Counted from the first letter of the stretch, positions 45,493 through 54,709 are shown. The stretch is DNA of 64,000 bases from Labrys wisconsinensis (GCF_030814995.1 NZ_JAUSVX010000018.1:1-64000), one strand, 5' to 3'. Notes: generated by a model not told the origin, from the sequence alone. Translations and numbers: made by a program.

Positions 45493-46818
45493 TCAGGCGG
45501 CGTCGGCCGGCAGGAAGCGCGCGTCGGCCTGGTCGAGCGCCCGGCGCAGCTTGACGATGGTCAGCGTCTCGTCCACGGCGCAGTTCTCGTGATTGAGCAG
45601 CTCACCCTTCTTCACCGGCCGCGTCACCCGCGCCTTCTCGGCGAGGCCGATCGGCACGGCGCGGGCCTTGCGGGCGTCGGCCCAGACCATCGACCAGCCG
45701 CGATAGTCGCGCTCGCCGATGCGGCCCAGCACCGTGCCGGGCGCGAGGTCGCGCTTGGCGACCGCGCCGGTCTCGGCCACGGGATGGTCGAGCGGCTGCA
45801 TGTCGGCGCGGCCGTAGAGCACGGCGCGGGCGGCGCTCAGCGGCGTCTCCAGGCTGGTGAGGTGATAGGGCCGGTGCAGGGTGAAGAGCGGGCCCTTGCC
45901 GACATGCAGGTCGGTGAGGCGCTCCAGCACGCGCGGATGGGTCGGCTCGACCACGCAGAACACGCCGGGGGCGACGCCCTTGCCGATGGTGTAGTCGACC
46001 ACGCCCTTGCGCGACAGCACGCCGCCCTCGCCCTGCAGGCGGAACACGTCCGCCAGCTCGTCCTTGGTGGCGCGCGGGCCGTGCATGCCGGGCCTGTCCG
46101 GGGTGAGGCCGGTGGCGTTGGCGAGAGCCACCATCTCCACCATGGTCTTGGTGCCGTCGACGAATTCCACCAGCATGCGCGGGTTCATGTCGCGGGCGCG
46201 GGCCTCGGCCTCGTAATCCTCCGGCACGGCGTCGAAGTTGAGGGCGTTGTTCTTGCCCTTGCCGGCGGCGACCACGGTGAGGCCGAGGGCGCGGGCGAAG
46301 GCGACCAGCTCCACCGCCGCGGCCGGCTCGTCGCCGGCGGCGCCGGTGTAGATCACACCCGCCTTGTCGGCCTGCGCCTTCAGGGACCGGCCGATGGTGA
46401 TGTCCGCCTCGACGTTGAGCATCACCATGTGCTTGCCGTGGCGGATGGCGGCCAGCGCCACCTGGGCGCCGGATTCGGGATGGCCGGTGGCGTCGATCAC
46501 CACCTCGATGCGGCCGGCGCCGGCGAGGGCGTCGAGATCGGTGGTGATGGCGATGCGCCCGGCCTCGATGGCCCGGTCGACGGCCGTGGCGCTCGAGGCC
46601 TCGACCAGGTCACCGCGGGCATGGCCGGCGGAGAGGGCGGCCTCGACGGCGTTCTGCGGCCGCGTCCTCACCGCCACGGCGCCGATGCGCAGGCCGTGCA
46701 TCAGGGCGATCTGGACGATGAGGTCGGTGCCCATCTGGCCCGCGCCGACGAGGCCGACGACGATCGGGCCCCGGGCCCGGACACGCTCGGCGAGGTCGGC
46801 CGCGAAGGAGGGAAACAT
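45493..46818 (-). CDS. NAD(P)-binding oxidoreductase with homoserine-dehydrogenase-like fold and SAF domain
   Basis: 441 residues. The N-terminal Rossmann domain has IVVGLVGAGQMGTDLIVQIA and VVIDATGHPESGAQVALAAI. The middle part resembles homoserine dehydrogenase catalytic folds (GKGKNNALNFDAVPEDYEAE), and the C-terminal part is a SAF domain (AKRDLAPGTVLGRIGERDYR, then GELLNHENCAV). Family members are often annotated as NAD(P)H oxidoreductases of unknown substrate or misannotated FlgA because of the SAF domain. It lies 90 nt after the D-amino-acid dehydrogenase gene. Confidence 0.8.
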   Translation of the reverse strand: MFPSFAADLAERVRARGPIVVGLVGAGQMGTDLIVQIALMHGLRIGAVAVRTRPQNAVEAALSAGHARGDLVEASSATAVDRAIEAGRIAITTDLDALAGAGRIEVVIDATGHPESGAQVALAAIRHGKHMVMLNVEADITIGRSLKAQADKAGVIYTGAAGDEPAAAVELVAFARALGLTVVAAGKGKNNALNFDAVPEDYEAEARARDMNPRMLVEFVDGTKTMVEMVALANATGLTPDRPGMHGPRATKDELADVFRLQGEGGVLSRKGVVDYTIGKGVAPGVFCVVEPTHPRVLERLTDLHVGKGPLFTLHRPYHLTSLETPLSAARAVLYGRADMQPLDHPVAETGAVAKRDLAPGTVLGRIGERDYRGWSMVWADARKARAVPIGLAEKARVTRPVKKGELLNHENCAVDETLTIVKLRRALDQADARFLPADAA

Positions 46819-46908
46819 GCGGGGACTCCGGCAGGAAGCCCGACTCCCATAACCCCGGTCCGGCGCTTTGCCAAGCGAAATGGCCGTCCCGGCAGCCGCC
46901 GCGACCCC

Positions 46909-48159
46909 TCAGAACCGCGCCGGCGAGAACGGCGCGGCATCGACGAAGGGCGCCTCCCCGCTCATCATCTCCGCCAGCAGCCGGCCCGACGCCGGGCCGA
47001 GCGTGAAGCCCAGATGCTGGTGGCCGAAGGCGAACCACAGGTTGGCGTGGCGCGGCGCCGGGCCGATCACCGGGCGCGAATCCGGGAAGACCGGGCGCGC
47101 GCCCATCCACGGCTCCGGATCGACCCGCGCCCCCAGCGGGAACAGACCGCGGGCCAGCACCTCGGTCCGGGCGAGCTGGACCGGCGTCTTCGGCACATCG
47201 CGGCCGGCGAACTCGACCCCGGTGGTCAGGCGGATGCCGCGGCGCATCGGCGTGATGACATAGCCGCCGTCCTCGTCCAGCACCGGCCGCGTCAGCCCGG
47301 CATTGCCCTCCGGCCGGTAATGCATGTGGTAGCCGCGCTTGACGGCCAGCGGCATGCGGTAGCCGAGCAGGCGCAGCAGGTCCATCGACCAGGGCCCGAG
47401 CGCCACCACGGCGCTGCGGCCGCGGATCGGACCGGCCTCGCCCGCGACCGACCAGCCTTCGGCGCCCTGCGCGAGGGTGCGGGCGTCGCCGACGAGCACC
47501 TTGCCGCCGATTGCCTCGAGATGGGCGGCGTAGGCCTTGGTGACGCCGCCGGGGTCGGACACCGAATGCGGGTCGGACCAGAGCACGGCGCCGCGGAAGA
47601 CCGGGGCGAGATTGGGCTCCAGCGCCAGGGCCTCGGCCACGGAGAGCTCGCGGACGTCGATGCCGAAGCCTTGCGCCAGCGGGAATTCGCGGCGTTCGCC
47701 CGCCAGGCTCGCCTCGCTGCGGTAGACCTTGAGCCAGCCGTTGTCGCGGAAGAAATGCTCGGCGCCGGCGCGGCGGGCGAGGGCGTAATGCTCCTCGACC
47801 GTGCTGGCCAGCAGCGGGTGCATGATCCTGGCCGTCTCCTCCAGCCGCTCGGGCGCGGAGGCGCGCCAATAGGCGAGCAGCCAGGGCGCCAGGGCCGGCA
47901 GCGCGCGCCAGTGGAAATGCGCCGCCGGGTTGCGGCCGAGCACCACCCGGGCGAGGGCCGGCAGGCTGCGCGGAAAGGCGACGGGGTAGAGCGAGGAGCG
48001 CTCGACCAGGCCGGCATTGCCGTGGGAGGTCTCCTCGCCCGGCGCGCGGCGGTCGACCAGGGCGACGGAGCGCCCGCGCAGGGCGAGATGCAGCGCCGCC
48101 GAGGTGCCGACCATGCCGCCGCCGAGGACGATGGTGTCGAAGGTCGTGGTGTCGCTCAT
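46909..48159 (-). CDS. D-amino-acid dehydrogenase-like FAD oxidoreductase (DadA family)
   Basis: 416 residues. DAO-type FAD enzyme: TIVLGGGMVGTSAALHLALRG, TSHGNAGLVERSSL (the DadA-like HGNAG motif), and FGHQHLGFTLGPASGRLLAE near the C-terminus. DadA removes electrons from D-amino acids into the quinone pool, giving keto acids and ammonia. The substrate here is unknown. The gene downstream encodes the NAD(P)/SAF oxidoreductase and the gene upstream an amino-acid binding protein, which supports an amino-acid-like substrate. Confidence 0.9.
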   Translation of the reverse strand: MSDTTTFDTIVLGGGMVGTSAALHLALRGRSVALVDRRAPGEETSHGNAGLVERSSLYPVAFPRSLPALARVVLGRNPAAHFHWRALPALAPWLLAYWRASAPERLEETARIMHPLLASTVEEHYALARRAGAEHFFRDNGWLKVYRSEASLAGERREFPLAQGFGIDVRELSVAEALALEPNLAPVFRGAVLWSDPHSVSDPGGVTKAYAAHLEAIGGKVLVGDARTLAQGAEGWSVAGEAGPIRGRSAVVALGPWSMDLLRLLGYRMPLAVKRGYHMHYRPEGNAGLTRPVLDEDGGYVITPMRRGIRLTTGVEFAGRDVPKTPVQLARTEVLARGLFPLGARVDPEPWMGARPVFPDSRPVIGPAPRHANLWFAFGHQHLGFTLGPASGRLLAEMMSGEAPFVDAAPFSPARF

Positions 48160-48232
48160 GATGCGGGCCTCGTGGCGGCGTGCGGGGCGGGGCGGCCGGC
48201 CCAGCGCGAGCCGGCGCCCTTCGGCAACCGCC

Positions 48233-49003
48233 TCACTCGATGCTGAAGGGGAAATATTTGGCGGTGATGGCCTTGTAGGTGCCGTCCGCCTTGATCGCGC
48301 GCAGGGCCTGGTTCAGCCGCGTGCGCAGGCCGTCATCCTCCTTGCGCACGGCGATGCCTTCGCCGTCGGGGTTGACGTCGGGCAGCTCGACCCCGGCGAA
48401 GCGGCAGCAGCCGCCGGACTCCGCCCGCTGCAGCCAGCCATAGATGGTGAACTTGTCGGCGAGCAAGGCATGGATACGGCCCGCGGCGAGCGCCGCCTCG
48501 AGCTCGGCCTGGGTGTCGAACAGCCGCACACGGCTCGACTTGTAGCGCTGCTGCAGATAGGCGGCGGCGGTGGTGCCGGCCTGGGCGCCGAGCACCTTGC
48601 CGCGCAGCGCCGCCGGCGAGGCATCGCCGATGTCGTCGCCGGTGCGGATGGCGAAGGTGCCGGGCATGGCGGAATAGCGGTCGGTGAAGGCGACGAGACG
48701 CCGGCGCTCGGCGGTGATCGACATGTCGGCGGCGATGGCGTCGAACCGGCCGGCGAGCAGGCCGGGGATCAGGTCCTCCCATTTCACCTGGACATAGCTG
48801 CAGGTGACCTTCATCCGGTCGCACAGCGCCTGGGCGATGTCGATGTCGAAGCCGGCGAGCCGGCCGTCGGCGTCGACCGTGTTGAAGGGCGGGTTGCCGC
48901 CCTCGCTGGCGACGCGGATGCTGCTGCGGAGCTCCGAGCCGGCGCCGCCGGCCGCGAACAGCAGGGCAGGAAGAGCGGCGGCGATGGCGCGCAGCAGGCG
49001 CAT
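48233..49003 (-). CDS. Periplasmic amino-acid binding protein (SBP family 3), orphan
   Basis: 256 residues. A signal peptide (MRLLRAIAAALPALLFAAGG) precedes a solute-binding fold: IRVASEGGNPPFNTVDADGR, then LAGFDIDIAQALCDRM, VKWEDLIPGLLAGRFDAIAA and ADMSITAERRRLVAFTDRYS are typical of amino-acid receptors of polar ABC importers. No permease or ATPase gene lies beside it. Two Cys pairs (CDRMKVTC and GGCC) may form disulfides. It lies between the D-amino-acid dehydrogenase and esterase genes, 16 nt after the latter. Confidence 0.92.
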   Translation of the reverse strand: MRLLRAIAAALPALLFAAGGAGSELRSSIRVASEGGNPPFNTVDADGRLAGFDIDIAQALCDRMKVTCSYVQVKWEDLIPGLLAGRFDAIAADMSITAERRRLVAFTDRYSAMPGTFAIRTGDDIGDASPAALRGKVLGAQAGTTAAAYLQQRYKSSRVRLFDTQAELEAALAAGRIHALLADKFTIYGWLQRAESGGCCRFAGVELPDVNPDGEGIAVRKEDDGLRTRLNQALRAIKADGTYKAITAKYFPFSIE

Positions 49004-49019
49004 GGGTCCCTCGGCTCGG

Positions 49020-50021
49020 TCAGGCAGGCTCGGGCAGGCGGCCTTCGTGCGCCAGGGCACGGATGGCGGCGAGGATGGCGGCGAAGCCCGCGCCGGCCGG
49101 CGCGCTGGCGTGGCGGGCCCGGATATAGGCATGGCCGAGCGCCGGCTCCCGGCGCAGCAGCGCCGGCACGCCGGCGGCGCGCAGGCGCCCGGCGAACATC
49201 ACGGCATCGTCGTGCAGCGGATCATGTCCCGCGGCGGTGAGGAAGGTCGGCGGCAGGCCGGCGACGTCGCGGGCCCGGAGCGGCACGGCGCGCGCGTCGC
49301 GCCAGGCGAAGCGCTCGGGCAGGCCGAGAAAGGCCGCGAGGTAGCGCTGCATCTCCGTCCGGGAGAGCGAGGCCTCGGCATGCCTGACATAGGAGGGCGT
49401 GTCGGTATCGGCCCCGAGGATGGGATAGGCCAGCGCCAGGCCGGCGAGCTGCGGCAGGCCCTGGTCCTTGAGGTGGATGGCGAGGCCGGCGCTGATCTCG
49501 CCGCCGGCGCTGTCGCCGGCCGCGACCAGCCGGGCGGCGTCGACGCCATGGCCTGCGCCCTCGGCCAGCAACCAGTCCCGGGCCGCCAGCGCATCGGCGA
49601 TCTGGGCGGGATGGGGATGCTCGGGCGCGAGGCGGTAGTCGACCGCCACGACGGCGACGTCGGCGCCGGCGGCAATCTCGGCGCAGATGTCGTCATGGGT
49701 CTCCAGGCTGCCGAGGATCCAGCCGCCGCCGTGGAAATACAGCACGCCGGGACGCCGGCCCGCGCCGGCCGGGCGATAGACCCGCAGCGCCAGCGCGCCG
49801 CCGGCGCCGGCAATCGTCACATCCGCGACGGCGAGCCCCGCTGGCCGCGGCGCCCGGAAGCGGCGGCAGACCTCCTCCCAGGCGGCGCGCCGGCGCGGCA
49901 GCGGCCAGTCCGCCGCGCCGGGCGGCATGGCGGCGGCGACTGCGGCGCCAAAGGCGGTCATGCCGGGATCGAGCGGCAGGAGGTCGTCGGGTTCGGGCGG
50001 GATCTGGGGAACTGCGGACAT
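49020..50021 (-). CDS. HSL-family alpha/beta hydrolase (esterase)
   Basis: 333 residues. A hormone-sensitive-lipase-type esterase: PGVLYFHGGGWILGSLETHD (oxyanion-hole HGGG), the nucleophile elbow GDSAGGE, a late acid in AAGHDPLHDDAVMFAGRLRA and the catalytic His in ALGHAYIRARH. The ATG at 50021 is preferred over an ATG three codons upstream. It is first of the catabolic-looking minus run and may release the substrate from an ester or lactone for the enzymes that follow. Confidence 0.93.
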   Translation of the reverse strand: MSAVPQIPPEPDDLLPLDPGMTAFGAAVAAAMPPGAADWPLPRRRAAWEEVCRRFRAPRPAGLAVADVTIAGAGGALALRVYRPAGAGRRPGVLYFHGGGWILGSLETHDDICAEIAAGADVAVVAVDYRLAPEHPHPAQIADALAARDWLLAEGAGHGVDAARLVAAGDSAGGEISAGLAIHLKDQGLPQLAGLALAYPILGADTDTPSYVRHAEASLSRTEMQRYLAAFLGLPERFAWRDARAVPLRARDVAGLPPTFLTAAGHDPLHDDAVMFAGRLRAAGVPALLRREPALGHAYIRARHASAPAGAGFAAILAAIRALAHEGRLPEPA

Positions 50022-50122
50022 GACCGGCACGGGTTGTGAACGGCCAGCCTATAGGGCGGGCCGCGCTCCTGAAAAGCCCGTCGCGACGTGATGTTCGCAG
50101 CTTGTGTGGATTCATCGTCCGG

Positions 50123-50138
50123 ATAATATGGATATTAT
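50123..50138. promoter_or_regulatory. ATAATAT-GG-ATATTAT palindrome, operator of the toxin-antitoxin operon
   Basis: A perfect 7-bp inverted repeat with a 2-nt centre, 23 nt upstream of the antitoxin start. The right arm can also serve as a -10 element (TATTAT). Antitoxins of this class repress their own promoter at such sites. The repeat is certain; binding is inferred. Confidence 0.6.
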
Positions 50139-50161
50139 GGACGGACCGCTGGACTGACATC

Positions 50162-50416
50162 ATGAAGAGCTTCACGACCGCCGATCTCAACAAGCAAGTC
50201 GGAGCCGTGACCGACGCCGCTCGCAAGGAGCCCGTGATCATCACGCATCATCGGCGGCCGAAATTCGTGCTCATGTCGATCGAGGCCTTCGATGAGCTGC
50301 ATCGGGAGCGCGGCGATCTGCGTCGGAGTTTCACGCTCGAAGCCATGCCGGAGGACGTCCGAAACGGACTCCTGGCCTTGGCCGATAGCTATGAGGAAGA
50401 CCGGGATGGGGAATGA
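50162..50416 (+). CDS. Phd/YefM-type antitoxin
   Basis: 84 residues. MKSFTTADLNKQVGAVTDAA is the DNA-binding opening of Phd/YefM proteins, and HHRRPKFVLMSIEAFDELHR the standard dimer-core strand-helix. The C-terminal arm (DLRRSFTLEAMPEDVRNGLL) would wrap the toxin. The downstream toxin gene overlaps it by 11 nt. Its usual partner would be a Doc, RelE or PIN toxin, while here it is paired with a PemK/MazF-like protein. The start follows a perfect palindrome. Confidence 0.88.
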   Translation: MKSFTTADLNKQVGAVTDAARKEPVIITHHRRPKFVLMSIEAFDELHRERGDLRRSFTLEAMPEDVRNGLLALADSYEEDRDGE

Positions 50417-50840
50417 CCAGCCCGTCACGGGACTTGTTGTGCGCTATCATTACCTCTGGGCGCGCGAGCAAGAGCGGGGCGAGGAGACCGGGCGCAAGGC
50501 AAGGCCAGCCTGCGTCGTCGTTCCCTTGGGAACGCGGCCCGGTGCTGTCGTACTCTTTCCCGTCACGACGCAACCGCCGACCGCCGGACGCCTTGCGATC
50601 GAGATTCCTGAAACTGAGCGGCGACGACTCTCCCTGCGAGGCGACGGCCCGAACTGGATCATTCTCGATGAGGCGAACGGCGACGTCATGCCCGGCTCCT
50701 ACCACCTCGAGCCCGTTAGTCGTCTTCCTATGGAACTTGCCTACGGTAGACTGAGCCAGGCCTTCATGCGTGTCGTCCTGCGCACCGTTGCGACGGCCCT
50801 GCGCAATCGGTCCATGCGGATAGTCGCTCGCGAGCCATAG
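50406..50840 (+). CDS. PemK/MazF-like toxin
   Basis: 144 residues. VVRYHYLWAREQERGEETGR and KARPACVVVPLGTRPGAVVLF fit the plasmid-type PemK-like growth inhibitors, whose core strand pattern is retained: GDVVRY-like start, RKxRPCVVV, then VTTQPP. A later GPNWIILDEANGDVM segment also fits. It is likely an endoribonuclease, but the catalytic residues cannot be pointed to with confidence. The ATG at 50406 sits inside the antitoxin gene, the usual coupling. Confidence 0.75.
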   Translation: MGNDQPVTGLVVRYHYLWAREQERGEETGRKARPACVVVPLGTRPGAVVLFPVTTQPPTAGRLAIEIPETERRRLSLRGDGPNWIILDEANGDVMPGSYHLEPVSRLPMELAYGRLSQAFMRVVLRTVATALRNRSMRIVAREP

Positions 50841-50848
50841 TTCTGGCC

Positions 50849-51337
50849 TCACAGCATCTTCTGCATGAACACGAGGTCGAGCCAGCGGCCGAACTTCTGG
50901 CCGACCTCGGGCATGCGCGCGGTCTCGACGAAGCCGAAGCGCGCATGCAGCGCCAGGGAGGGCGCGTTGGCGGCGTCGATGCCGCCCAGCATCACGTGCT
51001 TGCCGAGCCCGCGCGCCTCCTCGATCAGGGCGCCGAGCAGGGCCCGGCCGTGGCCGCGCCCGCGGGCCGACGCCGCGACATAGACGGAATGCTCGACCGT
51101 GTGGCGGTAGCCCTCGAAGGCGCGCCAGTCGCCGAAGCTGGCATAGCCTTCGGCCCCGGCGCCCGTGTCGGCCACCAGCACGGGATAGCCCTGGCCGGTG
51201 CGGGTCGCGAACCAGGCCTGCCGGTTGGCGAGGTCGACCGGCGACCAGTTCCAGATCGCCGTCGTGCTGGCGACCGCGTCGTTGTAGATCGCCAGGATCG
51301 CCGGCAGGTCGGCCGTCGTGGCCGGACGCACGCTCAT
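50849..51337 (-). CDS. GNAT N-acetyltransferase, phosphinothricin acetyltransferase-like
   Basis: 162 residues. VRPATTADLPAILAIYNDAV and the TTAIWNWSPVDLANRQAW segment are typical of the PAT/BAR and MddA-type subgroup. Acetyl-CoA loop: VAASARGRGHGRALLGALIEE (RGRGHG). It may acetylate methionine sulfoximine, phosphinothricin or a similar amino acid analogue. It converges on the toxin-antitoxin operon and is divergent from a LysR gene 191 nt away. Confidence 0.92.
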   Translation of the reverse strand: MSVRPATTADLPAILAIYNDAVASTTAIWNWSPVDLANRQAWFATRTGQGYPVLVADTGAGAEGYASFGDWRAFEGYRHTVEHSVYVAASARGRGHGRALLGALIEEARGLGKHVMLGGIDAANAPSLALHARFGFVETARMPEVGQKFGRWLDLVFMQKML

Positions 51338-51487
51338 CGCCGCGCCTCCCGGTCCCGGAGCCGCCGCGGGCCCGTTTCGTTCGCCCGATCCATTGCCGGG
51401 AACAATCGATCCATCACCATACTCTATGCCAGCTCGCCTTGTGCCCCAATCATTTCCATTTACGATCAGACACCAAAGAGAATGTCC

Positions 51488-51505
51488 GAAAAATAGACGT
51501 TTTTC
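51488..51505. promoter_or_regulatory. GAAAAA-N6-TTTTTC inverted repeat upstream of the LysR gene
   Basis: GAAAAA (51488-51493) and TTTTTC (51500-51505), 23 nt before the LysR start in an AT-rich patch between divergent genes. A candidate autoregulatory site, based on position only. Confidence 0.3.
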
Positions 51506-51528
51506 GATTCGAAGCATCAGCCATTCCA

Positions 51529-52467
51529 ATGGACGCCGACCAGCTCCGGACCTTCGACCGCGTGGTGCGCGAGGGCTCGTTCACCAAGGCCGCCGCCGCG
51601 CTGAACGTGACGCAGGGCACGGTGTCGATGCGCATCGCCGCGCTGGAGCAGCGCCTGGGCGGACCGCTCTTCAGCCGCGGGCGGCGCATCGAGCTCACCG
51701 AGCGCGGCCAGGGCTTCCTGCCCTATGCCCGCCGCGCCCTGGCGCAGATGATGGAGGGCATCGAGGCGGCACGGGTGGCGGACCGCGGCGAACGCGGGCT
51801 GCTCTGCCTGGCGACGCTGCGCTCCCATGCCGAGACCGTGGTCGGCCAGGCGCTCGGCCGCTTCCTCAAGCGCTTCCCGGGCGTCGAGGTGAAGGTGCGC
51901 GAAGGCCATCACCACGACACGATCGAGATGCTGCACGACCGGGCGGTCGACATCGCCATCACCGGCTGGCCGAATCTCGACCCGCTGCTCGACGATCCCG
52001 CCCCGGCGCTGATCCTGCGCGAGGACCTGGTGGTGGTGGCCGCCCCGGCGCTGGTCGGTGAGCGCCGCCGCTTCACCGCGGCGGAGATCGGCGCCCTCGG
52101 CGAGGTGGCGATCGTGCAGCGCTGGTGGCAGGTGATGCCCGATGCGATCGACATGCTGGTGCCGCGCGACCGCCCGGCCTACGACCTGCCGATGCAGCTC
52201 GCCCTGCCGCTGGTGCGCGAGGGACGCGCCGCCGCCAATTTCCCCCGCCACTCCATCGCAGCGGAGCTGGAGGCGGGACGCCTGGTGGCGCTCGATGTGT
52301 CGGACATGCCGCCGATCCGGCGCGACAGCGCCCTGGTGGCGCTGAAGCCCGAGACGTGGTCGACCCCGATCGCCGCCAATTTCGCCCGCGAGCTGGCCGC
52401 CGCCGCCCGCGAGCTGGGGCTCGGCGTCAAGGCGACCGGCAGCATCCGGCTGATGGAAGCGGCCTGA
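51529..52467 (+). CDS. LysR-family transcriptional regulator
   Basis: 312 residues. The HTH is MDADQLRTFDRVVREGSFTK, then AALNVTQGTVSMRIAALEQRLGG split by the turn. The effector domain (LCLATLRSHAETVVGQALGR, ILREDLVVVAAPAL) is standard. It is divergent from the PAT-like acetyltransferase gene, its likely target. An upstream frame of 30 codons (KENVRKIDVFRFEASAIP) is not used because the HTH normally starts within 5 residues. Confidence 0.92.
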   Translation: MDADQLRTFDRVVREGSFTKAAAALNVTQGTVSMRIAALEQRLGGPLFSRGRRIELTERGQGFLPYARRALAQMMEGIEAARVADRGERGLLCLATLRSHAETVVGQALGRFLKRFPGVEVKVREGHHHDTIEMLHDRAVDIAITGWPNLDPLLDDPAPALILREDLVVVAAPALVGERRRFTAAEIGALGEVAIVQRWWQVMPDAIDMLVPRDRPAYDLPMQLALPLVREGRAAANFPRHSIAAELEAGRLVALDVSDMPPIRRDSALVALKPETWSTPIAANFARELAAAARELGLGVKATGSIRLMEAA

Positions 52468-52584
52468 GAGCCGTCCGTCCGGTGCCGGAACGCACGGCCG
52501 CGGCGGCGCTGCAGGGTTAGGCTCACACGAGAAGAGCCGCAAACCGGTCGAGGGCGACCCGGGCGGCTCTGCCGGGGATGTCCG

Positions 52585-54495
52585 ATGACCAGGACCGCGT
52601 CATTGCTCTTGGGTACGGCGCTGATGCTCGGAGCGGGCCTCGGCCTGCCGACCGCGGCGCCGGCCGCCGGCGCCGCCGACCAGGCCGTGCAGGCTTGCTC
52701 TGCGGCCGACCCCGCCGCCGCCATCGCCGGCTGCACCCGCGCCCTGGCCCAGGGCGCCGGCCGCACGGCGCGGGAGCGCGCGCAGCTCTACCGCCTGCTC
52801 GGCCGCGCCTATGGCCTCAAGGGCGACCAGGCCAATGCCCTGGCCAATCTCGGCGAGGCCATCCGCCTCGATCCTGCCGCCGCGGCGAGCTATGACGAGC
52901 GCGGCCGCGTCCACGATGCCAGGGGCGAGAGCGCCCTGGCGCTGCAGGATTTCAGCGAGGCGATTCGCCGCGACCCGGCCAACCTGCCCTATTACCAGGA
53001 CCGCGGCACGGTCCGTCTCGCCGGTGGCGACTATGACGGCGCGATCGCCGATTTCGACCGGGCGGCCCGCGACCCCGCCGCGGGCGAGGATCTCTACCGC
53101 AACCGCGGCATCGCCTATTCCCGCAAGAACGCCTTCGACCGGGCCATCGCCGATTTCGACCAGGCGATCCGCCTGGCGCCGCAATCGGCGCCGGCCTTCG
53201 TCAGCCGCGGGCGCGCCTATTGGGCCAAGGCCGACTATGACAGCGCCCTGCGGGATTTCGACCAGGCGATCCGGCTCGATCCCGCCTCGGCCCCCGCCTA
53301 TCAGAGCCGCGGCATCGTCCAGCAGGCCCGCGGCGACCTCGACCGCGCCCTGGCCGATTTCGACGCGGCCATCAAGCTCGATCCGCGCTTCGCCCTCGCC
53401 TATCACTCGCGGGCCATCATCCATGCGCTGCGCAAGGAGTACGCCCGCGCGATTCCCGACTACGACGCGGCCCTGCGCCTCGACCCGAACGACCCGGTCG
53501 CCCTCAACAACCGCGCCGAGGCGCTGCGCCTCGGCGGCGACCCGGCGCGGGCCATCGCCGACTACACGGCGGCCATCCGGCTCGAGCCGAAATCGGCCGT
53601 CGCCTATAACGGCCGGGCGATCGCGCGGCTGGACCAGAAGGACCTTGCCGGCGCGGACGCCGATTTCCGCGCCGCCCTCGCCGCCGACCCGGCGCCCGAC
53701 GGCTTCACCGAAGGCCTCGCCGCGGCCAAGGCCTCGCTGCAGGCCGCCCTCGCCCAGGGCGCGACGCCGGTCGCCCTCGCCGGCGGCCAGCGCCGGGTGG
53801 CGCTGGTGATCGGCAACGCCGCCTATCCCACCGCGCCGCTGGCCAACCCGCTCAACGATTCCACCGACGTCGCGGCCAAGCTGAAGAGCCTCGGCTTCGA
53901 CGTGGTCTCCGGCGCCGACCTGACGCTGAGCGGCTTCGCCGCGACCATGGACAGCTTCACCAGGAAGGCTGCCGGCGCCGACGTGGCGCTGGTCTATTAT
54001 TCCGGCCACGCCATGCAGGTGGAGGGCGAGAACTGGCTGATGCCGGTCGACGCGCGCGCCAGCAGCATCTTCGACGTCAAGACCTCGACCGTGTCGCTGC
54101 AGAGCCTGGTCGGCGAGGTGGAATCGCGGGCCAAGACCACGCTGATCTTCCTCGACGCCTGCCGCAACAACCCGATCGCCGATTCGCTCGCCGCCCGGCT
54201 GAAGGTCGAGAATCGCGCCTTCACGACGACGCGCGGCCTCGCCCGGCTGCAGGCCGCCTCGCCCGACACGCTGGTGGTGTTCGCCACCCAGCCCGGCGAG
54301 GTCGCCGCCGACGGCACCGGGCGCAACAGCCCCTTCACCGAGGCCTTCCTGGAGAACGTGGCGACGCCGGGCGTCGAGGTCGAGACGCTGATGAAGCGCG
54401 TCAGCGCCGCGGTCGAGGCCAAGACCAGCCAGAAGCAGGAGCCCGAGCGCCTGTCGCGGCTGAAGAGCGAGTTCTATTTCGTGCCGGCGCCTTGA
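52585..54495 (+). CDS. Exported TPR protein with C-terminal caspase (C14) domain
   Basis: 636 residues. An N-terminal signal peptide (MTRTASLLLGTALMLGAGLG) is followed by about nine TPR units (residues 65-380, with repeats such as AIADFDQAIRLAPQSAPAFV). A caspase-like domain covers about 400-636: RRVALVIGNAAYPTAPLANP, the catalytic His475 in YYSGHAMQ and Cys526 in LIFLDACRNNP. Such bacterial orthocaspases cleave after basic residues in some cases. Export to the periplasm plus TPR suggests envelope or stress signalling. The gene is followed by DUF2076 and Mrr-like genes. Confidence 0.92.
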   Translation: MTRTASLLLGTALMLGAGLGLPTAAPAAGAADQAVQACSAADPAAAIAGCTRALAQGAGRTARERAQLYRLLGRAYGLKGDQANALANLGEAIRLDPAAAASYDERGRVHDARGESALALQDFSEAIRRDPANLPYYQDRGTVRLAGGDYDGAIADFDRAARDPAAGEDLYRNRGIAYSRKNAFDRAIADFDQAIRLAPQSAPAFVSRGRAYWAKADYDSALRDFDQAIRLDPASAPAYQSRGIVQQARGDLDRALADFDAAIKLDPRFALAYHSRAIIHALRKEYARAIPDYDAALRLDPNDPVALNNRAEALRLGGDPARAIADYTAAIRLEPKSAVAYNGRAIARLDQKDLAGADADFRAALAADPAPDGFTEGLAAAKASLQAALAQGATPVALAGGQRRVALVIGNAAYPTAPLANPLNDSTDVAAKLKSLGFDVVSGADLTLSGFAATMDSFTRKAAGADVALVYYSGHAMQVEGENWLMPVDARASSIFDVKTSTVSLQSLVGEVESRAKTTLIFLDACRNNPIADSLAARLKVENRAFTTTRGLARLQAASPDTLVVFATQPGEVAADGTGRNSPFTEAFLENVATPGVEVETLMKRVSAAVEAKTSQKQEPERLSRLKSEFYFVPAP

Positions 54496-54709
54496 TGCAA
54501 TCGGCCCCGGTCTCCGGCCGGCGCCGGGTGGCCGACGCTCAGGCGCCGCGCGGGCTCGACCAGGGGCCGACGGGTCCACCGCATCGACCCCTGGCATGAC
54601 GGCGCGGGTGCGTCGAATCAGCCGCAATTCCGGCCGCTTCTTGCGTCATGCCTCCCCTGCCCTACATCGAGGGACAGCCAGGCCCGATCAAGGCCAGGGA
54701 GACGGAGCC

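Noticed and set aside
45589-48246. Plus-strand frame of 885 codons opposite the SAF oxidoreductase and D-amino-acid dehydrogenase
   Set aside because: His/Gly/Arg-rich antisense frame. The minus strand has two well-defined enzymes.
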